From an uncultured Clostridia bacterium (GTDB lineage: Bacteria > Bacillota > Clostridia > Oscillospirales > Ruminococcaceae): a stretch of DNA of 64,000 bases. The stretch is taken from positions 1 to 64,000 of the forward strand of contig CALWNQ010000002.1 in NCBI GenBank assembly GCA_944382875.1, written 5' to 3'. Within the stretch, counting starts at the first letter, position 1; every line of letters starts with the position of its first letter. Made by a program: the position numbers and the translations under genes. Below the pieces are notes generated by a model. That model made no database searches and had not been told where the DNA came from. It saw only the letters and a program-made list of their open reading frames with translations. Of the stretch, positions 17,602-26,675 are shown piece after piece.

Positions 17602-18428
17602 AAAAAAGACTGGATATTCTCATGGTGGAGCAAGGATTGGCGCCAAGCAGAGAGAAAGCCAAGGCTTTGATAATGGCAGGGATTGTATTTGCCGGTGATG
17701 AAAAGGTGGATAAAGCCGGAACCATGATGCCAGAGGAAACGGTGCTTCGGGTTGTTGGAGAGACGATGCCCTTTGTAAGCCGTGGAGGATTCAAACTTCA
17801 GAAAGCGATTGATGCACATAATCTTCATTTGGATGGTATGATTTGTGCCGATATCGGCGCTTCTACCGGCGGATTTACCGACTGTATGCTTCAACATGGT
17901 GCCAAGAAGGTTTATGCCATTGATGTCGGATACGGACAGCTTGCCTGGAAGCTCCGCACCGATGCACGAGTAGTGAACCTGGAACGCACCAATATCCGGT
18001 ATGTAACCGAAGAGCAAATACCGGATCCATTGGATTTTGGTTCTATTGATGTCTCATTTATTTCGCTTACCCTTGTACTTCCAGTTTTGTACCGACTGCT
18101 GCGGGATGGGGGCGAAGGCATTTGTCTGGTTAAACCACAGTTTGAAGCCGGAAAAGGGAAAGTGGGCAAGAAAGGTGTTGTCCGAGAGCCAGAAATTCAT
18201 TTGGAGGTTCTGGATAAAATCTTCGATTTCTGTAAAGAAATCGGTTTTTGTATCAAAGGAATCCATTATTCTCCCATCAAAGGACCGGAAGGCAATATTG
18301 AATATCTGTTTTATTTTGTTAAATCCAAAGAAGAAACTGTTTTCTCTCACGATGATTTGCAAAATTTGGTTACGGAGTCACATCAGGCGTTGGATCGAAA
18401 GGATGGGAACCGTGAAACTGCTGATTAA
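17598..18428 (+). CDS. TlyA family rRNA (cytidine-2'-O)-methyltransferase
   Basis: A 276-aa protein with an N-terminal S4 RNA-binding domain (MKKRLDILMVEQGLAPSREK) and an FtsJ-like methyltransferase domain with ADIGASTGGFTDCML (about 82-96). Homologues methylate 16S and/or 23S rRNA cytidines; relatives are also called hemolysin A or YqxC. It sits between dxs and NAD kinase as in many Firmicutes. It overlaps the NAD kinase start by 17 nt. Confidence 0.92.
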   Translation: MKKRLDILMVEQGLAPSREKAKALIMAGIVFAGDEKVDKAGTMMPEETVLRVVGETMPFVSRGGFKLQKAIDAHNLHLDGMICADIGASTGGFTDCMLQHGAKKVYAIDVGYGQLAWKLRTDARVVNLERTNIRYVTEEQIPDPLDFGSIDVSFISLTLVLPVLYRLLRDGGEGICLVKPQFEAGKGKVGKKGVVREPEIHLEVLDKIFDFCKEIGFCIKGIHYSPIKGPEGNIEYLFYFVKSKEETVFSHDDLQNLVTESHQALDRKDGNRETAD

Positions 18429-19272
18429 ACCCAATCTGGATAAAGATGGGGCTGCTGATTGTGCAAGAAATATCTGCCATCTTGTGCAGGAATATGGAAT
18501 GACGCCCATCATGGAGGAAGATTTGTCTCCTTTTTTTTCAGATGTAGAGGGAGTTGTATTCGGTCCGCCGGGAGAGGTCTATCGGATTTGTAATATTTGT
18601 GTGGCGATTGGTGGTGATGGAACAATCCTGCACGCCGCCAAATGTATGATGCCATTTGTCAGACCGGTTTTAGGAATCAATCTTGGACGGCTTGGCTTTT
18701 TAGCCACATTAGAACCAGATCAGCTTTCTCTGCTTTCTCGTTTGAAGACTGGGGAATATCAGCAGGAAAACCGCATGTTGTTGGAGGTGCTGTATACTGC
18801 CGCCAACGGCAGAAAACGCCGGTTTCTTGCGTTGAATGATGCGGTTGTCGCTAAAACAGAGATGGCGAAGATTGTCGACATCCGTGTCCAATGCGGAGAC
18901 AGATTGGTTGGAAATTACCGGGCAGATGGTGTGATCTTGGCAGCTCCTACCGGAACAACCGCATACGCATTGTCTGCCGGTGGACCGATTGTCGATCCGA
19001 ATATCGACGCCATTACCATGACACCGATTTGTCCACATTCTCTATTCAGCCGTTCCATCCTTTTCAGCGGAGAAAGTGTGATTCAAATTAGCCCAGCAGC
19101 AAAAGGGCAACAACTTTTTGTGACAATCGATGGGGATGAGGGTGTTCCGTTTCAGGATGGGGATCTTTTAACTGTTCAAAAGAGCAGTGTCCGAATTCCA
19201 CTGATCAATTTAACCGGAAACCAATTCTATGAAGTTCTCAACAATAAACTGCTGCGCAGAGCATACGAATAG
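18412..19272 (+). CDS. nadK: NAD kinase
   Basis: A 286-aa protein with the GGDGT motif (67-71), the DGVILAAPTGTTAYALSAGG block and PICPHS, all hallmarks of ATP-NAD kinase, which makes NADP+. The start is taken at GTG 18412, with AAAGGA 8 nt upstream and an N-terminus (MKLLIKPNLDKDG) that matches the family. ATG at 18403 is an alternative adding three residues but has no spaced ribosome site. Confidence 0.92.
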   Translation: MKLLIKPNLDKDGAADCARNICHLVQEYGMTPIMEEDLSPFFSDVEGVVFGPPGEVYRICNICVAIGGDGTILHAAKCMMPFVRPVLGINLGRLGFLATLEPDQLSLLSRLKTGEYQQENRMLLEVLYTAANGRKRRFLALNDAVVAKTEMAKIVDIRVQCGDRLVGNYRADGVILAAPTGTTAYALSAGGPIVDPNIDAITMTPICPHSLFSRSILFSGESVIQISPAAKGQQLFVTIDGDEGVPFQDGDLLTVQKSSVRIPLINLTGNQFYEVLNNKLLRRAYE

Positions 19273-19285
19273 TGGGGGACAATAC

Positions 19286-19750
19286 ATGAAAGCACTTCGA
19301 CTCGCGAAAATTATTGAGCTTGTAGAAAAAAATGAGGTTTATACACAAGAAGATCTTTTGGGACTGCTTGCAAAAGAGGGCTTTGTTACAACACAAGCAA
19401 CTATTTCAAGGGATATTAAAGAACTAAGCCTTGTTAAAACCGTAACAGAAGATGGAAAATATAAGTACACCACAACAAGAAAAAAGCAAACAGACAGTAT
19501 GGAAAAAAAATTTCGTGCTGTTTTTATGGAATCGGTAATCTCGGTTGATTATGCGCTCAATACTGTGGTAATCAAGTGCCACACCGGTATGGCAAACGCC
19601 GCTTGCGCTTCCTTGGACACGATGGCGGAAATGGAAGGAATTGTAGGGACATTGGCTGGAGATGATACCATTTTTGTCCTGATGCGCACAGAAGAAATGG
19701 CGGAACACCTTACAGCCAGAATTGAGAATATGATTTCTCTTTCAGAATAG
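19286..19750 (+). CDS. argR: Arginine repressor ArgR
   Basis: A 154-aa protein with an N-terminal winged helix (RLAKIIELVEKNEVYTQEDL, then TQATISRDIKELSLVK) and a C-terminal hexamerisation and arginine-binding domain (GTLAGDDTIFVLMR). It controls arginine synthesis and breakdown genes. The start at ATG 19286 follows GTGGGGGA. Position before recN is conserved in Firmicutes. Confidence 0.94.
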   Translation: MKALRLAKIIELVEKNEVYTQEDLLGLLAKEGFVTTQATISRDIKELSLVKTVTEDGKYKYTTTRKKQTDSMEKKFRAVFMESVISVDYALNTVVIKCHTGMANAACASLDTMAEMEGIVGTLAGDDTIFVLMRTEEMAEHLTARIENMISLSE

Positions 19751-19758
19751 GAGAATAT

Positions 19759-21426
19759 ATGCTGTCGGCACTCTATATTGAAAATCTCGCTGTTATAGAA
19801 AAAACTTACATGGAATTTTCAGCTGGTTTTTCTGTATTTACCGGAGAAACAGGAGCTGGTAAATCCATTGTGATTGATGCAATTAACGCCTGCCTCGGAC
19901 AGCGGACTTCACGGGAAATTGTTCGCTCCGGTACAGAGAAAGCCGTAATTTCTGCGGTATTTCAAAAGGTTCCGGAAAATGTTGTTGCAATATTAGTGAA
20001 AAATGGTTATGACGCTTCTTTGGATGAACTTGTAGTTGAACGGAGCATTTTTGCAGACGGGCACAGTAGTGCGCGCATCAATGCAAAGCCCGCTCCAATC
20101 GGCCTTTTGCGTGATATTGGCATTTATCTCATCAATATACACGGGCAGCATGATAATCAAGTGTTGTTATCACCCGAAAAGCACCTTTCGATCCTGGATT
20201 CGTTTGGGGAGCTGGAACCGGAGCTTGCGCAGTATCAGAAAAAATTCGCAGAGCTTCGGAATTTGATCCGACAGCTTCGACAGCTCACACAAAATGAAAG
20301 CCAGAAAGAAAAACGCGCGGATCTTTTGCGATATCAAATCGAGGAAATCGAGGAAGCAAAGCTTTCTTCCGGGTTAGAGGAACGGTTGGAACAAAAATCC
20401 AGGCGTTTTCGTAGTGTTGAAAAGATTGCTCACGCACTGGAATCCGCATGTGAAGCACTTCTGGGTGATGAAGAAGATCTCCAGGGTGCGGTGGATTTGG
20501 TTGCTTCCGCAAAAAGTGACGTAGCATCTATTTCAGAATTTTCGGAATTTGCGGCGCCGGCTGAAACTTTGGAAAGTATCTCCTTAGAATTGTCTGAATT
20601 GGCAGCTAATCTGCACAGCCAGCTTACCGCTTTGGAATATGATCAACAGGAAGCGGATTTTGTTGAGTCACGATTAAGTCAAATTCATCGCTTAAAGATG
20701 AAATATGGCAGCACTGTAACAGAAATTTTGGATTACCTTGCGGACGCTAAAAAGGAGCTGTCGGAAATTGAACATGCGGATGAAAAAATTCGAAAATTGA
20801 ATCATCAGGCAGTGGAACTGAAAAAACAAACTGCTGCAATTGCTGCTCAATTAACAGAACATCGCCGACAGGCTGCGGAACGCTTTATCAGTCGTGTAGC
20901 GGAAGAAGCGAGATTCCTAGAAATGCCCAATTTACGGCTGGAGGCACGCTTTACTCCGGTTAAGCTCTGTTCCACAGGCGATATAGCAGTGGAATTTTTA
21001 ATTTCCGCCAATTTGGGAGAACCACCAAAACCAATATCAAAGATTGTGTCCGGCGGCGAATTGTCCCGAATGATGCTTGCCATCAAAAGCGCACTGGCGG
21101 AAAAAGATGAAATTGGAACATTAATATTTGACGAAATCGATACTGGTGTCAGCGGACGTGCCGCACAGAAAATCGGACTAAAATTAAGAGAAGTTGCCGC
21201 ATCACGGCAGGTACTTTGCGTTACACATTCCGCCCAGGTTGCTGCACTTGGTCACAACCATTTTCTGATCCAAAAGAAATCGGAACAGGGCCGCACCTAT
21301 ACGAATGTTATCCCACTCGATTTCGATGGCAGAATTTTGGAAATTGCACGGATTATGGGGACAGACAATGTAACAAACCTTGCTTCGGAGGCAGCAAAAA
21401 AAATGTTGCTAGATGCTGGTAAATAA
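19759..21426 (+). CDS. recN: DNA repair protein RecN
   Basis: A 555-aa SMC-like ATPase with Walker A GETGAGKS (29-36), an extended coiled coil (about 150-370), the signature KIVSGGELSRMMLA and Walker B TLIFDEIDTGVSG. It helps bring broken DNA ends together in double-strand break repair. It lies 8 bp after argR and is the apparent end of the coupled run. The next gene is 38 bp away. Confidence 0.95.
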   Translation: MLSALYIENLAVIEKTYMEFSAGFSVFTGETGAGKSIVIDAINACLGQRTSREIVRSGTEKAVISAVFQKVPENVVAILVKNGYDASLDELVVERSIFADGHSSARINAKPAPIGLLRDIGIYLINIHGQHDNQVLLSPEKHLSILDSFGELEPELAQYQKKFAELRNLIRQLRQLTQNESQKEKRADLLRYQIEEIEEAKLSSGLEERLEQKSRRFRSVEKIAHALESACEALLGDEEDLQGAVDLVASAKSDVASISEFSEFAAPAETLESISLELSELAANLHSQLTALEYDQQEADFVESRLSQIHRLKMKYGSTVTEILDYLADAKKELSEIEHADEKIRKLNHQAVELKKQTAAIAAQLTEHRRQAAERFISRVAEEARFLEMPNLRLEARFTPVKLCSTGDIAVEFLISANLGEPPKPISKIVSGGELSRMMLAIKSALAEKDEIGTLIFDEIDTGVSGRAAQKIGLKLREVAASRQVLCVTHSAQVAALGHNHFLIQKKSEQGRTYTNVIPLDFDGRILEIARIMGTDNVTNLASEAAKKMLLDAGK

Positions 21427-21464
21427 TTGTAATATGTTTTTTTGACAGAAGGAGTTGTTTTATT

Positions 21465-22745
21465 TTGGTTAACCCATTTCTATACGTCGTAGTTGTGATT
21501 TTAATAATGTTTTCCGCGTTCTTTTCGGGGACAGAAACTTCGTTTGCAAGTGTCAGTAAAATCCGATTAAAGTATCGTGCCCAGAACGGCGATAAACGGG
21601 CTAAAACAGCATTGAATATTCTGGATCGATTTGATGACGCATTATCGGCAATTCTAATCGGCAACAATATTGTCAATATTGGTTCAGCTTCTTTGGCGAC
21701 CATAATTTGTACCACCTATTTTGGCGAAAGCCTTGGCCCAACAATTTCAACCGTTGCAACGACACTTCTGGTTTTAACCTTTGGTGAGATTCTCCCGAAA
21801 ACTATCGCAAAGGAAAATGCGGAGTCGATTGCACTTACAGTAGCATCAGCTTTGTCAGGAATTATGACTTTGTTTAAACCATTGGTGTGGTTTTTTGTTC
21901 AGCTGAAATCCATCGTGATGAAGCTCTTTAAGTCGACTGACCATTCTCCTTCCATCACCGAAGAAGAATTGAAATATATGATCGAAGAAATAGAAGACGA
22001 AGGCGTTCTAGAAGAACATGAAAGCGAATTGATTCAGTCTGCGATGGAATTTACGGATATTACAGTTAGTGAAATAATTACCCATCGTGTTGATGTAGTG
22101 GCTGTGGATATCACAGAATCTATCGAAGCTGTAAAACAGATCTTTTTAACAGAACGATTTACCAGATTGCCGGTTTATGATAAAAATATCGATAATATCC
22201 TTGGGATTATCCACGACAAGGATTTTTTCCGAGAATATTTAAAGAGCCCGGATTTTCCGCTTTCTTCGATTGTCAAAGAGGTATTGTTTGTCCCGCCAAA
22301 AAAACGGATTTCTGAACTGTTGAAAGATTTTCAGAAAAGCAAATCTCAAATGGCAGTTGTAACCGATCAGTTTGGCGGAACATTGGGTATCATTACTGTA
22401 GAAGATATTTTGGAAGAACTGGTTGGCGAAATTTGGGACGAAGATGAGGAAATCGTTGCAGAATATACCCAAATTGGCGAACATCGGTATCTTGTGAGCG
22501 GGGATATGAAAGTCGATGACTTTTTTCAAGAAGTTTTGCCGGAGGACAATCCCTATAAAGAGGAATCTTCTTCAATCAGCGGTTGGGTTATGGAAAAAAT
22601 GGAAAAAGTACCGGAACCGGGAGAAGGATTCTCCGATGATATTATTAGTTTGGTTGTACGGGAAGCAGAAGATCAGCGCGTCCTAAAAGTTGAAATTACA
22701 ATCCATCCTCCGGAAAAAACAACAGAAGAAAAAGAAGAGAAATAA
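21465..22745 (+). CDS. CorC/HlyC (CNNM-CBS) transporter family protein
   Basis: A 426-aa protein: N-terminal DUF21/CNNM membrane domain (about 1-190, with FFSGTETSFASVSKIR), two CBS domains (about 205-320, with FTRLPVYDKNIDNILGIIHDKDFF) and a C-terminal CorC_HlyC domain. Such proteins are implicated in Mg2+ or Co2+ efflux and resistance. The TTG start has AAGGAG 10 nt upstream. A strong terminator follows. Confidence 0.88.
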   Translation: MVNPFLYVVVVILIMFSAFFSGTETSFASVSKIRLKYRAQNGDKRAKTALNILDRFDDALSAILIGNNIVNIGSASLATIICTTYFGESLGPTISTVATTLLVLTFGEILPKTIAKENAESIALTVASALSGIMTLFKPLVWFFVQLKSIVMKLFKSTDHSPSITEEELKYMIEEIEDEGVLEEHESELIQSAMEFTDITVSEIITHRVDVVAVDITESIEAVKQIFLTERFTRLPVYDKNIDNILGIIHDKDFFREYLKSPDFPLSSIVKEVLFVPPKKRISELLKDFQKSKSQMAVVTDQFGGTLGIITVEDILEELVGEIWDEDEEIVAEYTQIGEHRYLVSGDMKVDDFFQEVLPEDNPYKEESSSISGWVMEKMEKVPEPGEGFSDDIISLVVREAEDQRVLKVEITIHPPEKTTEEKEEK

Positions 22746-22747
22746 AG

Positions 22748-22777
22748 AAAAAGCCCTGCTGAAAAGCGGGGCTTTTT
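22748..22777. terminator. Bidirectional terminator
   Basis: A 13-bp stem (one T-G pair) closed by a GAAA tetraloop, with A5 on the left arm and T5 on the right, so it works in both directions. It lies between the convergent CorC/HlyC and COG2509 genes. Confidence 0.92.
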
Positions 22778-22781
22778 GATT

Positions 22782-24365
22782 TCAATCTGCAGCATATGTT
22801 TCCAGAAGATGACGTGCGATTTTTATACCGTCTACAGCGGCGCTCATAATTCCGCCTGCATAACCCGCTCCTTCACCACAGGGATATAAGCCTTCTGCGG
22901 ATAAGGATGTGTACATGCTGTTTCTGGAAATACGTACGGGACTGGACGTTCGTGTTTCCGGTCCTGTTAATATGGCATCCGGCGCTGCATAACCGTGAAT
23001 TTTACGATGAAATAGACGCAGTCCGTCTCGCATCATCGATGTTATTTGATTGGGGAAGAGTGTATCAAAATCCACTGCTTCCACGCCAATCGCATAACTT
23101 GGCTTAACCCGGTGGATATGGAGTCCTTTTTGAGATTCCAAAAAACAGTCAACAGAAGATGCACATCCACGGCTGGAGCCGGATGTGAGACAATATGCCT
23201 GTTGTTCAAGCTTTTGTTGGAATTCCATTCCGGCAAAAATACCCGATCCAAAATCAGAAGGACCAACTGAAACAACCAATGCAGCATTTGCATTCAACCC
23301 ATCCCGTAAATAATTGCTCATCCCATTTGTTACAACTTGCCCTTTTGCGGAAGCAGCCGGAACAACCGTTCCGCCTGGACACATACAAAAAGTATATACA
23401 CCACGATCACCCTGGCGGTGAGAAAGCTGATACTCACCCGGAGGTAAAGCAGGATGTCCGGCCATTTTACCATATAATCCCTCGTCAATCCAGCTTTGCA
23501 AATGCTCAATGCGTGCGCCTACCGAAAATGGTTTTGCTTCCATCACAATACCATGTTCAGCAAGCATGCGGAATGTGTCCCTTGCACTGTGCCCAATTGC
23601 AAGAATCAGATGAGAGCAGGGAAGAGGTTGTCCATTTACTGTAATGCCGGTAAGTTTTCCGTTTCGAACAGTTATTCCGTCCAGTTTGGAATGAAAACGA
23701 ACATCACCGCCATTTTGAATAATCTGATTGCGGATTGATTGTACAATTTTACGCAATTTATCGGTTCCAATATGAGGTTTGGCCTTTTTTAATGTTTCCG
23801 TGGGAGCACCATGTGCCGCGAACCGTTTCAGTACATAACTGCAAAGAGGATCATTGATTCTGGTGGTAAGCTTTCCATCTGAAAAGGTACCCGCTCCACC
23901 TTCTCCAAACTGAACATTGCAATCCTCGTCTAAATTTCCGCTACGCCAATAATTCTCTACTGCGGCAACGCGTTCTTCCACAGGTCCTCCGCGTTCCAGT
24001 ACAATTACTGGAACACCATTGCTGGAAAGCAAATCTGCTGCAAACATACCGGCTGGTCCAAATCCGGCAATAACGATTGGTCCCTCCAGTTTTTGTGTGC
24101 CCCGATCGATAGTAAAAATTGGTTCAGGTTCATATTTAATCTGATCTGGAAACCGAGAGGCATAAGTCTTTTCGTCTTTTTGCAAATGCAGAATAACCGT
24201 ATGAACAAACTTAATTGCATTTTGTTTTCGTGCGTCCAAAGAGGTTTTAGAAACATATCCATCTAAAATAATATGCTGCGGAATCTTAAATTGATGGATC
24301 GCTTTTTCGATGGCATGTTCTTCCCGTTCATATAATTGGGTAGTAATTCGATTGATTATCAGCAG
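22782..24365 (-). CDS. COG2509 FAD-dependent oxidoreductase, apparent CTG start
   Basis: A 527-aa flavoprotein (uncharacterised FAD-dependent dehydrogenase family COG2509) with the dinucleotide motif GFGPAG near residues 101-106, the block CNVQFGEGGAGTFSDGKLTTR and a C-terminal GEGAGYAGGIMSAAVDG. The N-terminal 42 residues match the family's usual extension (ending SLDARKQN), but the only start near the GAGGAGG ribosome site is CTG at 24365 or 24362, because an in-frame TGA lies at 24380. The next conventional start (TTG 24239) would cut off this domain and has no ribosome site. Substrate unknown. A paralogue lies at 37684. Confidence 0.85.
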   Translation of the reverse strand: MLIINRITTQLYEREEHAIEKAIHQFKIPQHIILDGYVSKTSLDARKQNAIKFVHTVILHLQKDEKTYASRFPDQIKYEPEPIFTIDRGTQKLEGPIVIAGFGPAGMFAADLLSSNGVPVIVLERGGPVEERVAAVENYWRSGNLDEDCNVQFGEGGAGTFSDGKLTTRINDPLCSYVLKRFAAHGAPTETLKKAKPHIGTDKLRKIVQSIRNQIIQNGGDVRFHSKLDGITVRNGKLTGITVNGQPLPCSHLILAIGHSARDTFRMLAEHGIVMEAKPFSVGARIEHLQSWIDEGLYGKMAGHPALPPGEYQLSHRQGDRGVYTFCMCPGGTVVPAASAKGQVVTNGMSNYLRDGLNANAALVVSVGPSDFGSGIFAGMEFQQKLEQQAYCLTSGSSRGCASSVDCFLESQKGLHIHRVKPSYAIGVEAVDFDTLFPNQITSMMRDGLRLFHRKIHGYAAPDAILTGPETRTSSPVRISRNSMYTSLSAEGLYPCGEGAGYAGGIMSAAVDGIKIARHLLETYAAD

Positions 24366-24379
24366 ATAAACTCCTCCTC

Positions 24380-24413
24380 AAAAAACTCCCGCCGCAGTAA
24401 GACGGCGGGAGTT
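24380..24413 (-). terminator. Terminator after cdaR, abutting next ribosome site
   Basis: The 11-bp arms AACTCCCGCCG and CGGCGGGAGTT with an 8-nt loop end in TTTTTT on the minus strand. The T-run ends one base before the Shine-Dalgarno sequence of the COG2509 gene, so the flavoprotein message must come from read-through or from a start very close to this hairpin. Confidence 0.85.
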
Positions 24414-24417
24414 CTGC

Positions 24418-25689
24418 TTATTTTTCTGTCAGTTCTATTGTTGTAGTATATTCACCAACTGCCCATGCAAACAAATTGTTTTGACAATACACTTTTGCTG
24501 CAACTGTATATTGACCTTTAATGGCTGTAACCTGCGAAAGATCGACCGATACAACTAAATCTGCATCTGTAAGAGATTCAATTACTTCTGTATCACCGAC
24601 GATTTTTACATTGCTCAAGGTCTGTGGAATTACTGTCGCATCAAATCCGGATGGGATATTTTCCAAAACAAAGTTGCTGCGGGGTATTGAAAATGTTTTA
24701 CTGGATAACCCACTGCTCGGGATCGTGAGAGTTACCGACGTGACATTTTCTTCATTCCGGAAACCAGCCGGCAAGACAATATCCAGTGTATATTCTTTTC
24801 CGATGTCCACAGTTCGGAAATCAATGGGATCCAAAACGATATCATCCTGATTATCAATAATGTCGGGAGAAGCTGAAACCAAAATCGCGTTCTGTGACAA
24901 GGTATAATTTAATTCTTCCAGCGGGAATCCTTTTGGCACATTGATAAACTCGGGACGCAGCGACATCCGTTTGGTTTTATAAATTGGAACAGTAACTTCA
25001 ACTGTTGACGGTTCCATTGTAATATTTTCTGAGGTAATGGCTGCTCCGTTTTGATCCAATAATACAGGAGTTCTGATCACCTGGAGGCTTTCCGTTAAAT
25101 TTTCATCCTCATTTTCAAGTGTTAGAGTACAGCGGTCGATTTTTTCAATCTCATTCTGTGGTCCGGTTACAATGATATTTTCCACATCCGCATATGGCTG
25201 CTGCATGATATAACCGTCCGCTCCGCTTAATTTCGGCGCCGATATCTGAAGAGTAAAATCTTTGCTGATAATTTTATCAAAAACAAGCGTTGCGGTTGCC
25301 TCCGAAAAACCGGTGATCTGATAATCCGGATCGTTCGTCTTTTTGGTTACTTCAATCGGAAGCGTATAACTCTGCGCCTGATTGACTGCATTTAATGATA
25401 TAGAAGCATTAAAATCATCCGCCGTCAAACGCTGTACTTTGGAGTTTTTACCGGTTACATAAACCGTAACCATAATCTCGCTTTCCCCAATCATTTGAAG
25501 CCCCAAATTCTGTGGAGTAGAGCCCTCATAATTGATTTGAACCGGAACATTGTAAATGGTGCGGTTTGTATCGGTCATATTGGAAATCATCACTGCAAAC
25601 CAGGCAATAACGGCAGCGAGCACGGCAAATACGCGGACAAAAATATCGTTGTCAAACAGGCTTTGAAAACTGATGTTTGGTTTTTTCAT
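24418..25689 (-). CDS. cdaR: YbbR-domain protein, c-di-AMP cyclase regulator
   Basis: A 423-aa protein with one N-terminal membrane helix (about 16-38) and four YbbR-like beta repeats outside the membrane. CdaR modulates the diadenylate cyclase CdaA. Its ATG (25689) overlaps the cdaA stop as ATGA. An upstream reading frame extension of six residues lacks a ribosome site. A glmM gene, often third in this operon, is not present here. Confidence 0.92.
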   Translation of the reverse strand: MKKPNISFQSLFDNDIFVRVFAVLAAVIAWFAVMISNMTDTNRTIYNVPVQINYEGSTPQNLGLQMIGESEIMVTVYVTGKNSKVQRLTADDFNASISLNAVNQAQSYTLPIEVTKKTNDPDYQITGFSEATATLVFDKIISKDFTLQISAPKLSGADGYIMQQPYADVENIIVTGPQNEIEKIDRCTLTLENEDENLTESLQVIRTPVLLDQNGAAITSENITMEPSTVEVTVPIYKTKRMSLRPEFINVPKGFPLEELNYTLSQNAILVSASPDIIDNQDDIVLDPIDFRTVDIGKEYTLDIVLPAGFRNEENVTSVTLTIPSSGLSSKTFSIPRSNFVLENIPSGFDATVIPQTLSNVKIVGDTEVIESLTDADLVVSVDLSQVTAIKGQYTVAAKVYCQNNLFAWAVGEYTTTIELTEK

Positions 25690-26579
25690 TTTTTCTTTCC
25701 TTTCCAAAAGCCAGTCTTTTTCTCTTTGGCCTCTTCAGTAGTTTCAGGCATCAGGTAAAACTGCAGCGTCTGGCGCAGCTTTTCAATGGAAAGGTTTCGG
25801 ATAAGCCGTCCGTTTACCGCAAAAGATATCCCGCCGGTTTCCTCACTGACTACAATCGTTACCGAATCGGAAACCTCACTGATTCCCAACGAAGCACGAT
25901 GCCTGGAACCCAAATTTTTGTCAATATCCTCTTCTTTATCTGGTTTTGGGAGGAAGCAGGCTGCTGCAAGGATTTTTCCGTCCCGCATAATCATAGCACC
26001 ATCGTGGAGCGGGGAATTCTTGAAGAAAATATTGCCGATCAGTTCAACACTTGGAATAGCGTCCACCATGACACCAGTTGCGATCTGTTCGCCCAACTTT
26101 GTTTGCCGTTCAATTACAATTAGTGCCCCTGTTGCAGTTTTGGAAAGGCGCTGAACCGCTTCACATAAAATTTCAATTGGCTGTGCCCATACACTGTTGC
26201 TGCGGATCGCACTATCACCATGACTCCAAGGAGTTAAAGTGGTTACTTTGGTACGTCCAACCTTTTCCAGTGTCCGCCGAAGCTCCGGCTGGAAAACAAC
26301 GATAATTGCGATAATACCCAGTTCAAAGATCTTGTTGAGCAGCCAGGTAATGGTATGCAGTTCCAATAACTGTGCAAACGCATACATAACCAGCATTAGA
26401 ATAATTCCTTTGACCAGCTGACCTGCGCGTGTTTCCCGAATAATTTTAACGCCTTTATATAATAAATAAGATACCAACAGAATATCCAACAGGTCGAGCG
26501 GAAAACGAAAATCCTGTGCGGCACTTAGAATGGAGTCAAGTGTTGTGAGTATTGTCTGCATATTTTTGTCCAAAATCAT
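25686..26579 (-). CDS. cdaA: Diadenylate cyclase CdaA
   Basis: A 297-aa enzyme with three N-terminal transmembrane helices and a DAC domain carrying DGAMIMRDG and SRHRASLGISE, the DGA and RHR motifs that bind ATP. It makes cyclic di-AMP, which controls osmolyte and potassium balance. It pairs with cdaR in the usual order. ATG 26579 is used; M7 at 26561 is an alternative. Confidence 0.95.
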   Translation of the reverse strand: MILDKNMQTILTTLDSILSAAQDFRFPLDLLDILLVSYLLYKGVKIIRETRAGQLVKGIILMLVMYAFAQLLELHTITWLLNKIFELGIIAIIVVFQPELRRTLEKVGRTKVTTLTPWSHGDSAIRSNSVWAQPIEILCEAVQRLSKTATGALIVIERQTKLGEQIATGVMVDAIPSVELIGNIFFKNSPLHDGAMIMRDGKILAAACFLPKPDKEEDIDKNLGSRHRASLGISEVSDSVTIVVSEETGGISFAVNGRLIRNLSIEKLRQTLQFYLMPETTEEAKEKKTGFWKGKKK

Positions 26580-26639
26580 CCGCAGGATGATTTCCTTTCT
26601 GATGGTTTCGGATTCGAATCAGCCGAACCCTCATCTATT

Positions 26640-26667
26640 ATTTTACCACATCCAGCAGATATTGCAA
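26640..26667 (-). promoter_or_regulatory. Putative cdaA promoter
   Basis: On minus: TTGCAA (26667-26662), a 16-bp spacer, and TAAAAT (26645-26640) preceded by TGG (extended -10). A 10-bp palindrome GATTCGAATC (26611-26620) falls about 13-22 nt after the expected start point. Confidence 0.6.
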
Positions 26668-26675
26668 CCGTTCCT

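Noticed and set aside
24240..24365. Frameshift at the COG2509 N-terminus
   Set aside because: The frame is open and family-like back to the CTG codons at a correct distance from a strong ribosome site, so a rare start codon explains the data without a frameshift.
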